Positions 17,963-27,404 are shown, numbered from the stretch's first letter. The stretch is 48,803 bases of DNA from Planctomycetota bacterium (GCA_024275565.1 JAJRYY010000234.1:1-48803); one strand, 5' to 3'. A program made the numbers and translations. The notes: generated by a model not told the origin, from the letters alone.

Positions 17963-18059
17963 CCCACAGCAAATCCCGCCCGGCGACCGGGTGGCTGAAG
18001 TAACCTGCGCCGCTCGATTTTTGAGGGGGCGGGGTCTTGATAGATTCAGAACATACCAG

Positions 18060-18102
18060 ACAGGGCCGGACTACGTAGAACGTGGTTTCGGCCCTGTTTT
18101 TT
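18060..18102 (+). terminator. Rho-independent terminator of the HU gene
   Basis: ACAGGGCCG (18060-18068) pairs with CGGCCCTGT (18089-18097) and runs into six Ts. The loop holds a small inner ACGT pair. Confidence 0.85.
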
Positions 18103-18279
18103 CGTGCTCCGTCAGTCCCCCCCCAGTAGCGTAATGTTCTGAAACACTGGTAAAAGTAGCCTCAGGCGCACCCATATCAGGCCGATAAACTCGAAGAACA
18201 TGAACAAGCCAGGCTGGTGAGTTGACTCCGGCCAACTTGTATATATATCATTAAACATGCTTTCAATATGGCAAAAGTA

Positions 18280-18308
18280 TTGACAATTAGTTTAGTTGAA
18301 CGCATACT
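18280..18308 (+). promoter_or_regulatory. Sigma-70-type promoter of the glutamine synthetase gene
   Basis: TTGACA (18280-18285), a 17-bp spacer, and CATACT (18303-18308) in an AT-rich stretch, about 58 bases before the start codon. The 18103-18279 part of the spacer shows no gene. Confidence 0.65.
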
Positions 18309-18365
18309 AACGCTAGAATTCATGTAAATTAGTGTTATTGATGTTTCAGAAGGGATGAATCTGTC

Positions 18366-19805
18366 ATGGACAGGCCGAACCTGAAGGACTTTCTTGAGCT
18401 TACCTACGACGAGCTCGAAAAGTTGAATGTCGAGGCAAAAGCCGACCGCACGAATCGCGTTTCTCCCAGGGAAATCGAGGACAAACGCAGGAGATATCTA
18501 GCCGAGGAAACGCGGATTAAGGCAGTCACCGTGTGTTTCTCCGATATCGAAGGCCGGTTGCACATGCTCGACTATGACAAGAAATTCCTGCTCCGATCGG
18601 CGGAGAATCTCACGTTCGACGGATCGTCCATTCGGGGGTTCACTGCTCAGGAAGAGTCGGATCTTCGTCTCCACATCGATTGGCCTGCATTTTATTGGCT
18701 TCCATCTGACATCTTTGGTCCGGGGAAAGTCCTGGTTTTTGCAACCGTCCACAACAGGGATGGGTCGCCATACGCGGCGGACATGCGTGCCCGGCTTAAG
18801 GAGCTGACAGAAGAACTTCATCAGAACGACGGTCTGACTGCGAATCTCGCCACCGAGATCGAGGGTTTCATTTTTAAGGGGCTTGATGCGGAACGGGGCT
18901 TCCACGAATCCGGCGTGTTCGAGTTTATTTCCAAGGGTGGATACTACCATTCGCTTCCCAGGGGACCCATTCGCAAGTTCATTGACTCAGCGGCAGAGGT
19001 ACAGCGGGCGATGGGTTTCTGCAATGAAAAGGATCACCCCGAAGTCGCACCATCTCAGTTTGAAATGAACTGGAGCTACGCGGAAGCGTCCATCTCTGCC
19101 GACCAGATTCAGCTTTACAAGCTCATCTGTCGCCAGATCGCACAACTTGACGGCCTGACCGCCAGCTTCCTTCCGAAGCCCGTCGCGGGCGTCAATGGCA
19201 ATGGGATGCACTGCAATATTTCCTTCACGCAAAACGAGAAGAACATATTCTACGATAAAAACGGGCAGGATGGCGTATCAACCAAGGCCTGGGATTTCGT
19301 CGATCGAATTCTCTACAGCGCGACCGACATCTGTCTCGTACTGAACTCAAGTGTGAATTCATATCGCCGTCTCGACCCTGCGTATGAGGCACCGAATCAG
19401 ATTAAGGCTTCGGCTGTCAACCGCGGCGCGATGATCCGCATTCCGCTTGGCAACGAAAAGTCCGCTCGTATCGAGGTCCGCTCGATCGCACCGGACGCCA
19501 ATCCCTATTTGATGGCATATTCGTTAATCAAGACAGGTCTGGATGGCCCTGCACCCGAGCCCGATGATGAAAATAAACGCTCGCGTACACGCTTCCTGCC
19601 GGACAATATCCACGACGCAGTGCGGTTGTTCAAGGCAAGCAACTGGTCCACGGAAATGCTCGGTGAGGATGTTGCGGGGAAATTCGTCAATATCAAGCAG
19701 ATGCAGGCTGACCGTTGTCCGAAAGCACTGGGTTCTGTCGTGAAACGCAGTGAAATTCAGTTCCACCACGAAGTGACAAACCAGTGGCTTTGGAGTCAGT
19801 TTTAG
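18366..19805 (+). CDS. glnA: Glutamine synthetase family protein (type I fold)
   Basis: Probably makes glutamine from glutamate, ammonia and ATP. Seen motifs: beta-grasp loop FDGSSIRGF (84-92), metal residues in EIEGFIF (164-170), HPEVAPSQFEMN (224-235), GNGMHCN with H282, NSYRRLDPAYEAP (331-343), the NRGAMIRIP loop (352-360), and RIEVRSIAPDANPYL. About 50 extra N-terminal residues are charged. The NLYDLP adenylylation motif of enterobacterial GlnA is not seen near the C-terminus, so regulation probably differs. Some members of the superfamily ligate other amines, so the substrate is inferred. It is a single gene with a clear promoter, and it ends in TAG. Confidence 0.85.
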   Translation: MDRPNLKDFLELTYDELEKLNVEAKADRTNRVSPREIEDKRRRYLAEETRIKAVTVCFSDIEGRLHMLDYDKKFLLRSAENLTFDGSSIRGFTAQEESDLRLHIDWPAFYWLPSDIFGPGKVLVFATVHNRDGSPYAADMRARLKELTEELHQNDGLTANLATEIEGFIFKGLDAERGFHESGVFEFISKGGYYHSLPRGPIRKFIDSAAEVQRAMGFCNEKDHPEVAPSQFEMNWSYAEASISADQIQLYKLICRQIAQLDGLTASFLPKPVAGVNGNGMHCNISFTQNEKNIFYDKNGQDGVSTKAWDFVDRILYSATDICLVLNSSVNSYRRLDPAYEAPNQIKASAVNRGAMIRIPLGNEKSARIEVRSIAPDANPYLMAYSLIKTGLDGPAPEPDDENKRSRTRFLPDNIHDAVRLFKASNWSTEMLGEDVAGKFVNIKQMQADRCPKALGSVVKRSEIQFHHEVTNQWLWSQF

Positions 19806-20103
19806 GACCTGTGGGGTTGTCGTGTCGCTCGGACATAACCCCAGTGTCGCCCATCAGCCAGCGCTGTCGATTGCCGTGATACCCAACGTCGCAGACACCA
19901 GGCGACGTTGATATCAGATGGCCTCGTTACCAGGAAACCCAGTGATACCAGGCGACCCTGTCTGACGCGCAATCTCCACGCGCTGAACTGATGTAGAAAC
20001 ACACGATGCGTTAATGGCGTTTTCGCTCCAGGCGCAGCAGACGACACCGGTCATGCCACGGGTGAAACCGACGATCAGACGCTACACCTGGAAAGAGTAA
20101 GCT
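19806..20103. other. Convergent spacer with short degenerate repeats
   Basis: About 300 bp between glnA and the convergent LolA-like gene. An 8-bp perfect stem CAACGTCG/CGACGTTG (19884-19910) and three copies of a TACCAGG/CACCAGGCGAC word (19898-19960) are visible. No T-run terminator and no gene are seen. Confidence 0.45.
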
Positions 20104-20940
20104 CTACTCCTTCTTGGGGGCAGCATCGGGAGCGATGGTCTTGCTCTTATCGGACTCAGCCTTCTTCGCGTCATCCACCAGCTTCTTGATCTCTTCAGGA
20201 AGCTTGAATATCGAGTGATCGATCTTGTCGAATTCCACGGACTCGACCGCAACGACCATTTCCATCCCCATCACTTTCTGGACGGATTTCGTTGCGATCT
20301 TCATGTCGTCGAACTGCTTGTAGTCCGACTCCACAATGACCACATCCATCTGACCCATCCCCTGGTCAACCTTCATATTACGTCCGGCCAGCAGACCAGT
20401 TTCCACGTCGTAGTACTCAAACGACTCCTCGTCACTGTTGTCCACCAGTCGAACCTTGTAGCAAGGGCTTCCTTCAAAATCCGCTTTCTCCATCGTCTCG
20501 ATCGTGACGTAGTCCTTCAGCTTGTTGGCATCGCTGTAAAAATCCGCCTGCATTTTCATTTGATCAAGCTGTTTGCCATCGATCAGCATGGGGCCCGCCA
20601 TCGGATTGATCATCCATCCGATCGTACCGTCAAACCCTGCAAACACTTCCATACCAGGACCCATGACCTGTTTCATCTTGAACAAACTCGGGGCGGCAGA
20701 CCACATCTCCATGCCGATCTTCTGCCCCATACCTTCCATCTGCATCTTAATGTAGCGAGAGGTATGACCGCGAATCGCTTTTACCCCTCCAATCGCTTTC
20801 AGATGATTCGACACAACATCCTTACCATCGGGAAGACCAGCAGCCTTATCGTCAGCAGACACCATCGGAGCAGTCATCAGAACAGCCAGCACGCACCAGA
20901 CCATCTTTTTCATCATCTTTTCCAACCTACACACGAACAT
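20104..20940 (-). CDS. Secreted LolA-like/outer-membrane lipoprotein-sorting-type protein
   Basis: 278 residues. ATG 20940 has AGGAGA eight bases upstream, and a signal peptide follows (MKKMVWCVLAVLMTAPMVSA near residues 10-29). The body begins DGKDVVSNHLKAIGGVKAIRG, a pattern common to planctomycete proteins of the LolA-like fold, and continues with beta-rich, Met-rich segments (GFDGTIGWMINP, KVRLVDNSDEESFEYYDVETGLLAGR). The last 30 residues are Lys/Asp-rich. Role unknown; it may bind lipids or lipoproteins in the periplasm (inference from fold). It is a single gene, convergent with glnA. Confidence 0.65.
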   Translation of the reverse strand: MFVCRLEKMMKKMVWCVLAVLMTAPMVSADDKAAGLPDGKDVVSNHLKAIGGVKAIRGHTSRYIKMQMEGMGQKIGMEMWSAAPSLFKMKQVMGPGMEVFAGFDGTIGWMINPMAGPMLIDGKQLDQMKMQADFYSDANKLKDYVTIETMEKADFEGSPCYKVRLVDNSDEESFEYYDVETGLLAGRNMKVDQGMGQMDVVIVESDYKQFDDMKIATKSVQKVMGMEMVVAVESVEFDKIDHSIFKLPEEIKKLVDDAKKAESDKSKTIAPDAAPKKE

Positions 20941-21132
20941 GAATATTTCTCCTGAATAGCAGTATTTCACGACCCGGCACCCTAGCCGATCACCCATTCA
21001 GGTCAATATGGATTTCTGTCTGGTTATGTGGTTTGATCGGTAAAATCCCGTACAATTGAACCTCCCCGTGGAAAAATGGTGGAGGACTTGAAGGATTTCT
21101 TCGATGCGGGACAGCCCGATCTAGCGTGAATC

Positions 21133-21861
21133 ATGGCCCATAACCGAAAAACACATCCCATCAACACACATCAGGCGACCGATCGCCCTATGTCCCAGAG
21201 CAATGGCATTTCCCAGTCAATGTGGGCCTCTGGTATCAAACGCACCGTCGAACTGCTGCTCGCAACCATCGCACTCATCATCGCTGTTCCCATACTCATC
21301 GCAGCGGCGATCGCCATCAAACTGACCAGCAAAGGACCGCTCTTCTTCGTACAGACCCGCACCGGAAAAGATGGCCAACCCTTCAAAGCTTACAAACTTC
21401 GGACCATGTCAGCAGCACGAAAGCATGACCCCACCGAAATCGTTCCGCTCGACCACTCAGACATCACGGGCGTGGGACGACTGCTCCGTCGTATGAAAAT
21501 CGACGAGTTACCTCAAATCGCAAATGTGGTCGTCGGGGACATGTCCCTGGTAGGCCCGCGACCCACCATCCCGGAGCAGACGACCCGGTACAACGATTTT
21601 CAACGCAACCGACTCCGCGTGCGCCCGGGCGTTACAGGCCTTGCACAGGTCAATGGCAACGCATCCGTCCCGTGGCATGAACGGATCAAATACGATGTAT
21701 ACTATGTCCGCAACCACACGCTCCTGATGGACCTCGCCATCTATGCCAAAACGCTCCTCGTGCTGGTTCGCGGTGAAGATCGATACGCCCGTCCCTTTGA
21801 GCAAAGTCCATACGCGACCAAAATGTCACTGCCGAAGGAGGCAGACGAACCGCTGGAGTAG
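21133..21861 (+). CDS. Bacterial sugar transferase (monotopic phosphoglycosyl transferase)
   Basis: Transfers a sugar-1-phosphate to undecaprenyl phosphate, the first membrane step of glycan assembly. One hydrophobic re-entrant helix (about residues 38-60) is followed by the core KLTSKGPLFFVQTRTGKDG, FKAYKLRTM, LRRMKIDELPQ with the catalytic Asp-Glu pair, GDMSLVGPRP, and RLRVRPGVTGLAQVNG. At 242 residues it is the minimal type without the extra N-terminal helices. The start is uncertain: ATG 21133 lacks a good RBS and ATG 21190 is an alternative. It ends in TAG only 11 codons before, and in the same frame as, the formyltransferase ATG. Confidence 0.9.
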   Translation: MAHNRKTHPINTHQATDRPMSQSNGISQSMWASGIKRTVELLLATIALIIAVPILIAAAIAIKLTSKGPLFFVQTRTGKDGQPFKAYKLRTMSAARKHDPTEIVPLDHSDITGVGRLLRRMKIDELPQIANVVVGDMSLVGPRPTIPEQTTRYNDFQRNRLRVRPGVTGLAQVNGNASVPWHERIKYDVYYVRNHTLLMDLAIYAKTLLVLVRGEDRYARPFEQSPYATKMSLPKEADEPLE

Positions 21862-21894
21862 AACAATGAATGGCCCGTCCTCGGAGAATGCAGG

Positions 21895-22806
21895 ATGAAC
21901 GTCGCACTCATGGGCAGTGTCAGTTCGAGCTGGTATGCACTCGACGCACTGTTGCGATCTGGCGTGGAAGTTACGGGCGTGCTCGGTGTGGATGAATCCC
22001 AGTCCGGACGCGTGGGCGACTACCGAACACTTCGCCACCTCGCCACTGAATCCGCAACGCCCTTCCTCTCATTCATTAAAGTCACAGAATCCGCCGTGGA
22101 AGATTTCCTCCGCAATCACGCGCCCGACCTTCTCTTCGTGATCGGCATTTCCCAGCTTGTCCCGGACGATTTAATCAACATCGCAAGCGGCGGCGGCATC
22201 GGGTTCCATCCGACCATGCTGCCCGAAGGCAGAGGTAGAGCACCCGTCGCGTGGACCATCATCAACAACGCAAGGGCAGCCGTGTCGCTTTTCTACCTGA
22301 CAGATGAGGCTGACGCTGGCGATATCGTCGCCCAGCGCGAAGTTCCCGCCCATCCGCACGATTATTCCGAAGACCTCATCCATCGCACCAATATAATCCT
22401 GGCAGACGTCATCACCGAGCTTGCGCCAAAGATCAAAACCGGCACCATCCCCCATGCACCACAGGATCACACCAGGGCAACATTCTACGAAAAACGCACG
22501 CCAGCCGACGGTCTCATAGACCTCACCGCAACGACCGACACCATCTATCGACTCATCCGGGCAGCAGGTCGCCCATACCCCGGCGCATTCACGCATCACA
22601 ACGGTCGAAAACTCACAATCTGGCGAGCAGCACCATGCGAGAAGAACGATCTGCCAGACGCAGCACCAGGAGCGATCGCAGGCATCAATGATGAAGGACA
22701 CCCATTGCTCAGGCTTACCGACGGCGGATTGTGCATCACCGAAGCCGTGTGGGAGGATGGTACAGACGCGATCGGGCAACTGGCAGCAGGAACGCAATTG
22801 GGTTAG
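21895..22806 (+). CDS. Formyltransferase, probably acting on an amino sugar
   Basis: 303 residues with the 10-formyl-tetrahydrofolate-dependent formyltransferase fold. It shows HPTMLPEGRGRAPVAW (about 103), DEADAGDIVAQ with the conserved Asp, and the C-terminal domain KLTIWRA. In Fmt and ArnA the active site is Asn-His-Asp; here the Asn position reads Gly (GFHPTMLP), so the catalytic set is Gly-His-Asp by my alignment. The PEGRGRAP loop resembles ArnA-type sugar formyltransferases more than tRNA formyltransferase. The neighbours (a sugar transferase upstream, a PIG-L deacetylase downstream) support a sugar substrate. CGGAG precedes the ATG by eight bases. A methionyl-tRNA role is less likely but not excluded. 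Confidence 0.75.
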   Translation: MNVALMGSVSSSWYALDALLRSGVEVTGVLGVDESQSGRVGDYRTLRHLATESATPFLSFIKVTESAVEDFLRNHAPDLLFVIGISQLVPDDLINIASGGGIGFHPTMLPEGRGRAPVAWTIINNARAAVSLFYLTDEADAGDIVAQREVPAHPHDYSEDLIHRTNIILADVITELAPKIKTGTIPHAPQDHTRATFYEKRTPADGLIDLTATTDTIYRLIRAAGRPYPGAFTHHNGRKLTIWRAAPCEKNDLPDAAPGAIAGINDEGHPLLRLTDGGLCITEAVWEDGTDAIGQLAAGTQLG

Positions 22807-22832
22807 AACACGCGTCCCAATAAAGGGAAAGA

Positions 22833-22858
22833 AATAAAGGGGACATTGTACTTTATTC
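22833..22858. repeat. Single copy of the AAAGGGGACATT repeat
   Basis: AATAAAGGGGACATTGTACTTTATTC matches the arm of the inverted repeat at 5571-5661. It lies between the formyltransferase and deacetylase genes. Confidence 0.7.
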
Positions 22859-22904
22859 TAACGATGATTCCCAGACGCAAGAATTATCGAACGGAGAACG
22901 GGTC

Positions 22905-23573
22905 TTGAACATTCTTATCGTAGCACCCCACCCGGACGACGAAGTATTGGGCGTCGGCGGCACCATCCGAAAGCTCGTCAACGACGGACACAAAGTGACC
23001 GCAGCCATCGCGACCAGAGGTTGGCCACCGCTCTTCCCGGACGAGCAGGTCGCCCAGGTTCGCGCAGAAGCGGAAGCAGCCGCAAAGATTCTCGGTCTCT
23101 CCAGTCTCCGCTACCTCGACCTCCCCGTCACGCGCCTGAACGAACTCCCCCGCCACGAAATCAACGCTGCCTTCGACAAACTCATCAACGAAACCACGCC
23201 CGAATGGGTTTTTCTGCCACACCCCGGCGATCGACATGAGGACCATAAGCAGGTCTTCGATGCCTGCATGGTCGCCCTCCGCCCGACTGCCAACCGAGCA
23301 TTCGTCAAGCGCACCCTGCTTTATGAAACCGTCTCAGAGACCCACTGGTCAGCCCCAACCGTCGAACCTGTTTTCGACCCACAGGTCTACATCAACATCA
23401 CGGATACGCTGGCAGACAAACTCACTGCCATGAAAAAATACACCTCCCAGGTCCACCCATCGCCCGATGCTCGATCATTGGAAGCAGTAGAAGCCCTCGC
23501 CCGATGGCGTGGCAGCGTAGTAGGCTACCAGGCCGCAGAGGCCTTCACCCTCATCCGCGACCGCATCGACTGA
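22905..23573 (+). CDS. PIG-L family N-acyl-sugar deacetylase
   Basis: A zinc hydrolase that removes acetyl from N-acetylglucosamine-type groups. The metal/base motif APHPDDEVLGVGGT is at residues 7-20, and the second His motif HPGDRHEDHK is near 106. At 222 residues it is a normal length for the family and has no signal peptide, so it is cytoplasmic or works at the membrane face. It uses a TTG start (22905) with ACGGAGAACGGG upstream. It follows the formyltransferase on the same strand; together they could replace an acetyl with a formyl group on one sugar (inference). Confidence 0.88.
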   Translation: MNILIVAPHPDDEVLGVGGTIRKLVNDGHKVTAAIATRGWPPLFPDEQVAQVRAEAEAAAKILGLSSLRYLDLPVTRLNELPRHEINAAFDKLINETTPEWVFLPHPGDRHEDHKQVFDACMVALRPTANRAFVKRTLLYETVSETHWSAPTVEPVFDPQVYINITDTLADKLTAMKKYTSQVHPSPDARSLEAVEALARWRGSVVGYQAAEAFTLIRDRID

Positions 23574-23595
23574 CCGATCAAGGAAAGAACAACCC

Positions 23596-23760
23596 ATATC
23601 CCGTATAGGGGACCCCATGTCTATCCAATGCGGGGTACCCCAAGTCAATCCAATGTAGGGTGGCCCATGTCGATCCAATGCAGGCAGGGTGGCCCATGTC
23701 TTCAGACATGGGGGAGCCGATGATGTCTTTAGACATAGAGGATCCATTGATCGTCTGCAC
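23596..23760. repeat. Degenerate tandem repeats with CCCATGTC/ATCCAATG words
   Basis: Three imperfect units of about 26-29 bp (CCCATGTCNATCCAATGYRGGGTGG) run from about 23615 to 23695. An inverted pair built on CCCATGTC/GACATGGG and further ATGTCTTTAGACAT palindromes follow. No gene is supported in 23574-24257. Confidence 0.65.
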
Positions 23761-23868
23761 ACTCTACACGGCGCAATCCTGCAGCCTGTCCAGCACTTCA
23801 TCATCCCCCAGACACAAGTTGCAATCATACGCCCGAAGCACAAACAACACAGGCGCTCCCAACCGCGT

Positions 23869-24057
23869 GGGGTCCGTGACAGTTTTGGCGGAAATGTGAA
23901 CGTGAGTGCGTATGTAGCACAGCCGCCCCCGGCTGTGGCCGTTACATGCACCACAACCTCTAACCGGCTGTGGGATAACAGCCGGGGGCGGCTGGGCTAC
24001 ATGCAAAGCTCCGCCGGATCGTTGTGATACATCCCCGCCAAAACTGTCACGCACCCC
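23869..24057. mobile_element. Nested 189-bp palindromic element (MITE-like)
   Basis: Outer arms 23869-23897 and 24029-24057 are 29-bp inverted repeats with three mismatches (core CGTGACAGTTTTGGCGG). Inner arms 23912-23936 and 23978-24002 are 25-bp inverted repeats with one mismatch (ATGTAGC, then CAGCCGCCCCCGGCTGT). There is no coding capacity. It could be a miniature mobile element or make a structured RNA. Confidence 0.6.
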
Positions 24058-24257
24058 TCGGAAACTGACTAGCCACCGGCATTGTACCAAACCCCACAAA
24101 GTCGTTTCCACCCCAAAATTTCACCCCCCCACCTCAGGCGAATCGCTCTTTTATGCTTTAGATTCGACGGGCGGCGATTACAATGCTATGCTTATATGGC
24201 GTTTTGAACCCCAGATGGGGTGTTGAATCCCTCGTGGCGTATCAGGAGCTTTCCAAA

Positions 24258-24614
24258 ATGGCTACGGCCGATTCCCACATTACCGTCGTCCAGAACGAGG
24301 ACGTCTTCGTCGTCGAGTTTTGCGATCGCAAAATACTCGACGAACTATCCATCAACGAGCTGGGCGGCGAGCTGCAAACCCTCGCAGACACCCACAAACC
24401 CATCCGACTCCTGCTGAATTTCAGCAACGTCGAGCACCTGTCGTCCGCTGCACTCGGCATGCTCATCACGCTGGACAAGCACGTCAAAGAGGGCAAGGGC
24501 AAGCTCAAACTGTCCAACATCAATCCGCAGATTTACGAGGTCTTCAAGATCACGCGGTTGAACAAATTGTTCGATATCCATGAAGATACGGCCGAGGCAC
24601 AAGCTGCCTTTTGA
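24258..24614 (+). CDS. STAS-domain anti-anti-sigma factor
   Basis: 118 residues forming a lone STAS domain, the switch partner that frees a sigma factor or output protein when unphosphorylated. The phosphorylation-site region reads NVEHLSSAALGML, with serines at the expected loop (about 62-63). ATG 24258 has AGGAG ten bases upstream; the longer frame from 24183 lacks support. The next gene is a matching anti-sigma kinase. No sigma factor or PP2C phosphatase is nearby, so the target is unknown. Confidence 0.85.
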   Translation: MATADSHITVVQNEDVFVVEFCDRKILDELSINELGGELQTLADTHKPIRLLLNFSNVEHLSSAALGMLITLDKHVKEGKGKLKLSNINPQIYEVFKITRLNKLFDIHEDTAEAQAAF

Positions 24615-24715
24615 GCGGAGGCAGATCAGCCCGACCCGGGGGTGGGTGGGCAACAGTACATCCGCGAGCACGGTTCATACGACGGAGAAGAAGCAACAGC
24701 GGCTCCACGCACCCT

Positions 24716-25198
24716 ATGATGCGACTTGATCCTATGACGCGACCTGACCCGAAAAACGAAGACGCACATCGCGAAAACGAAGATGACTACCGCGAAATCC
24801 GCGTCAAAAGTACCCTCAAGGACGCAAAAACCCCCGAAAAACAGATTCTAAACGACATCAAGTGTTGCCAGTATTGTAAAGAGTCAATGTTCGCAATTAA
24901 ACTCGCACTTGAAGAGGCGATGACCAACGCCGTCAAACACGGAAATCAGAACGACGATTCCAAATCCATCACCGTCCGATACCACGTCAGCGATGAACGC
25001 GTCGTCATCATCGTCAGGGACGACGGACCAGGATTTCAGCCCGAAGACATCCCCGATCCAACCCACCCCGAACGCATCTCACTCCCCAACGGCCGCGGAA
25101 TCATGCTCATGAAAGCCTACATGGACGAAGTCAGATACCGCGCCAAGGGGCGGGAAGTCTACCTCATGAAACGGAAACCCAAACCAAAACAGGATTGA
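24716..25198 (+). CDS. RsbW-like anti-sigma serine kinase (GHKL ATPase)
   Basis: About 160 residues with the compact HATPase fold of anti-sigma kinases: N-box LALEEAMTNAVKHGN, G1 RDDGPGFQPED, and G2 NGRGIMLMKAYMDEV. It would phosphorylate the STAS protein encoded just upstream and hold a sigma or other partner. The start is unclear: ATG 24716, 24719 or 24734, none with a good RBS. A TTG at 24611 overlaps the STAS stop (TTGA) and is also possible. The N-terminal codons contain an 18-bp direct repeat (CCTATGAYGCGAC). Confidence 0.8.
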   Translation: MMRLDPMTRPDPKNEDAHRENEDDYREIRVKSTLKDAKTPEKQILNDIKCCQYCKESMFAIKLALEEAMTNAVKHGNQNDDSKSITVRYHVSDERVVIIVRDDGPGFQPEDIPDPTHPERISLPNGRGIMLMKAYMDEVRYRAKGREVYLMKRKPKPKQD

Positions 25199-25578
25199 TG
25201 TCTCACGTCCGAAAACTACCGATCCCACGAACCCGAAATTCTACCCGTTACCCAATCCCGCTACCCATTCACTACCCAATAAGGTATTCTCCCTATCCGA
25301 AGACGGGCGCGCGCGAAACTCCTTAATTATTGGTCCAATAACGCCGGTTACGGGAATTCCGACAGAAACCCATTCATTTTTCGGTCTAAAAAGGTTGCAT
25401 GTCACTTTCTGACCGTGTATATTCACGGGTGGAAGCTGTCTCGACCCGGTTTTCGCCCTCCTTTTTCCGGGTCAAAGGCGGAGCACCTCCCGGTGCTTCG
25501 CTTTTTTTTATGCAATGTTCAGATGCTTGGTTCATGTTCGTTATGCGCCCCTGTGTGCCCCTCGCTCCGTACCCGGGG
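25199..25578. other. Convergent spacer with CTACCCAWT repeats
   Basis: 380 bp without a gene. Around 25238-25280 the word (C/G)CTACCC/TTACCCA recurs four times. A plus-strand hairpin terminator lies at 25478-25510. Confidence 0.5.
25478..25510 (+). terminator. Hairpin terminator for the STAS/RsbW operon
   Basis: GCGGAGCACC pairs with GGTGCTTCGC (one mismatch, four-base loop) and is followed by eight Ts. It lies 280 bp after the last plus-strand gene. Confidence 0.7.
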
Positions 25579-27237
25579 TCAGTCTGGGATGACGACGCCG
25601 CGATCCTTCGCTACCTCGCTTGCTTTTTCATAACCCGCATCCACATGGCGAAAGATCCCCATCGCGGGGTCAGCCGTCAGAACCCGCTCCAATCGACGGC
25701 CAGCTTCCTCCGAACCATCGGCGACTATCACCTGCCCGGCGTGGATGGCATACCCAATGCCCACTCCCCCACCATGATGCACACTGACCCACGTCGCACC
25801 ACAGGCAGTGTTCAGCAGCGCGTTCAGAATTGGCCAATCCGCGATCGCGTCGGACCCGTCCTTCATGCCCTCGGTCTCACGGTTCGGACTCGCAACGGAC
25901 CCGCAATCGAGATGATCTCTACCAATGACGATCGGAGCGGACACCTCACCGCTGGCGACAAGTTCGTTGAACACGCGACCCATCTTCGCCCGCTCGCCAT
26001 ACCCCAGCCAGCAGATGCGTGAGGGCAGCCCCTGAAACGCGATCTGCTCGCCAGCCATCCGTATCCACCGACACAGATGCTCATTTTCCGGGAAGGTCTC
26101 AAGGACCGCCCTGTCTGTACGGGCGATATCCTTCGGATCACCAGAGAGTGCGACCCAGCGGAAGGGTCCCAACCCTTCGCAGAAGAGCGGGCGGATGTAG
26201 GCAGGTACAAATCCGATGATATCGAACGCATTGTCCACCCCGACTTCGATCGCCTGGCCACGAAGGTTGTTCCCATAATCGAAGGTGACAGCACCGCGTT
26301 TCTGTAATTCGAGCATGGATATCACATGTTCGCCCATCGTGCGCATGGACTCTTTGATGTATCTCTTCGGGTCGGATTCGCGCAGGGCGCAAGCCTCTTC
26401 AAACGATATCCCGGTCGGATAGTATCCGGTCAACGCATCATGGGCAGAGGTCTGATCCGTGAGGACGTCGGGCGTGATGTTTCGCTTGATGAGTTCCTTC
26501 AACACATCAGCCACATTCGCAACCAGCGCGACAGACAGCGGCGTACCCGAAGCACACGCTTCCTGACACCAACCAATCGCCTCGTCGAGATCGCTCGTGG
26601 ACTGATCACAATACCGCGTGTCAATCCGGCGTTTCACGCTTCGCGGATCGATTTCGACGGCCAGACACACGCCGCCGTTCATCGTGACCGACAGTGGCTG
26701 AGCACCGCCCATCCCGCCAAGTCCGCCAGTGACCACAAGCTTGCCCCTGAGCGAACCATCAAAATGCTCCCGCGCACAAGCACCGAAGGTCTCGTAGGTC
26801 CCCTGCAAAATCCCCTGCGTACCGATGTAGATCCAGCTACCGGCTGTCATTTGCCCGAACATGGTGAGACCCGCAGCTTCCAGACGTCGAAATTCGTTCC
26901 AGTTTGCCCAGTGCGGTACGAGCATCGAGTTGCTGATGAGGACGCGTGGTGCATCGGGATGAGTTTTTGCCACGCCAACCGCCCGACCAGACTGCACCAG
27001 AAGCGTTTCATCGACTTCGAGTTTTTTCAGGGCAGCCACAATCCGGTCGAAATCCGCCCATGACCGGGCAGCCTTCCCACTCCCGCCGTAGACAATCAGT
27101 TCATCCGGTTTCTCAGCCACCTCGGGATCGAGGTTGTTCATGAGCATCCGCATCGGCGCTTCGGTCAGCCACGATTTGCAGGACAGCTCCATCCCGCGCG
27201 GTGCCCGGACGGTTCGAGCTTGGTTTGTGATTGTCAT
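25579..27237 (-). CDS. hutU: Urocanate hydratase
   Basis: The second enzyme of histidine breakdown: urocanate to imidazolone propionate, using tightly bound NAD. Family blocks: [24 protein letters not shown] (nucleotide loop), [26 protein letters not shown], and [15 protein letters not shown] with the conserved active-site Cys. Length is about 552 residues, as usual. The start [10 protein letters not shown] at 27237 has AAGGAG eight bases upstream; the longer frame is rejected. It lies downstream of hutH on the same strand. hutI and hutG are not in the window. Confidence 0.97.
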   Translation of the reverse strand: MTITNQARTVRAPRGMELSCKSWLTEAPMRMLMNNLDPEVAEKPDELIVYGGSGKAARSWADFDRIVAALKKLEVDETLLVQSGRAVGVAKTHPDAPRVLISNSMLVPHWANWNEFRRLEAAGLTMFGQMTAGSWIYIGTQGILQGTYETFGACAREHFDGSLRGKLVVTGGLGGMGGAQPLSVTMNGGVCLAVEIDPRSVKRRIDTRYCDQSTSDLDEAIGWCQEACASGTPLSVALVANVADVLKELIKRNITPDVLTDQTSAHDALTGYYPTGISFEEACALRESDPKRYIKESMRTMGEHVISMLELQKRGAVTFDYGNNLRGQAIEVGVDNAFDIIGFVPAYIRPLFCEGLGPFRWVALSGDPKDIARTDRAVLETFPENEHLCRWIRMAGEQIAFQGLPSRICWLGYGERAKMGRVFNELVASGEVSAPIVIGRDHLDCGSVASPNRETEGMKDGSDAIADWPILNALLNTACGATWVSVHHGGGVGIGYAIHAGQVIVADGSEEAGRRLERVLTADPAMGIFRHVDAGYEKASEVAKDRGVVIPD

Positions 27238-27334
27238 GTTGTATTCTCCTTGGCGTAGATGTCTGACTGTATACTCAGCGGTGTTCATTGTACCAGCAAG
27301 TGCTTCATATTAGGAATGGTGTGAATCGCGAAAG

Positions 27335-27404
27335 GTAGGGTCCGCTGTGCGGACCATTCCACATCGCAACGCCCATGCCGGATGGTCCGCACAGCGGACC
27401 CTAC
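27335..27404. repeat. 22-bp REP pair between hutH and hutU
   Basis: Arms 27335-27356 and 27383-27404 (GTAGGGTCCGCTGTGCGGAC) are perfect inverted copies. The right arm overlaps the hutH TAG stop, so the repeat forms the immediate 3' end of hutH. Confidence 0.85.

Noticed and set aside
23475..23954. 159-codon minus-strand frame across the repeat island
   Set aside because: It runs through the palindromic element and tandem repeats and the end of the deacetylase gene; composition is not protein-like.
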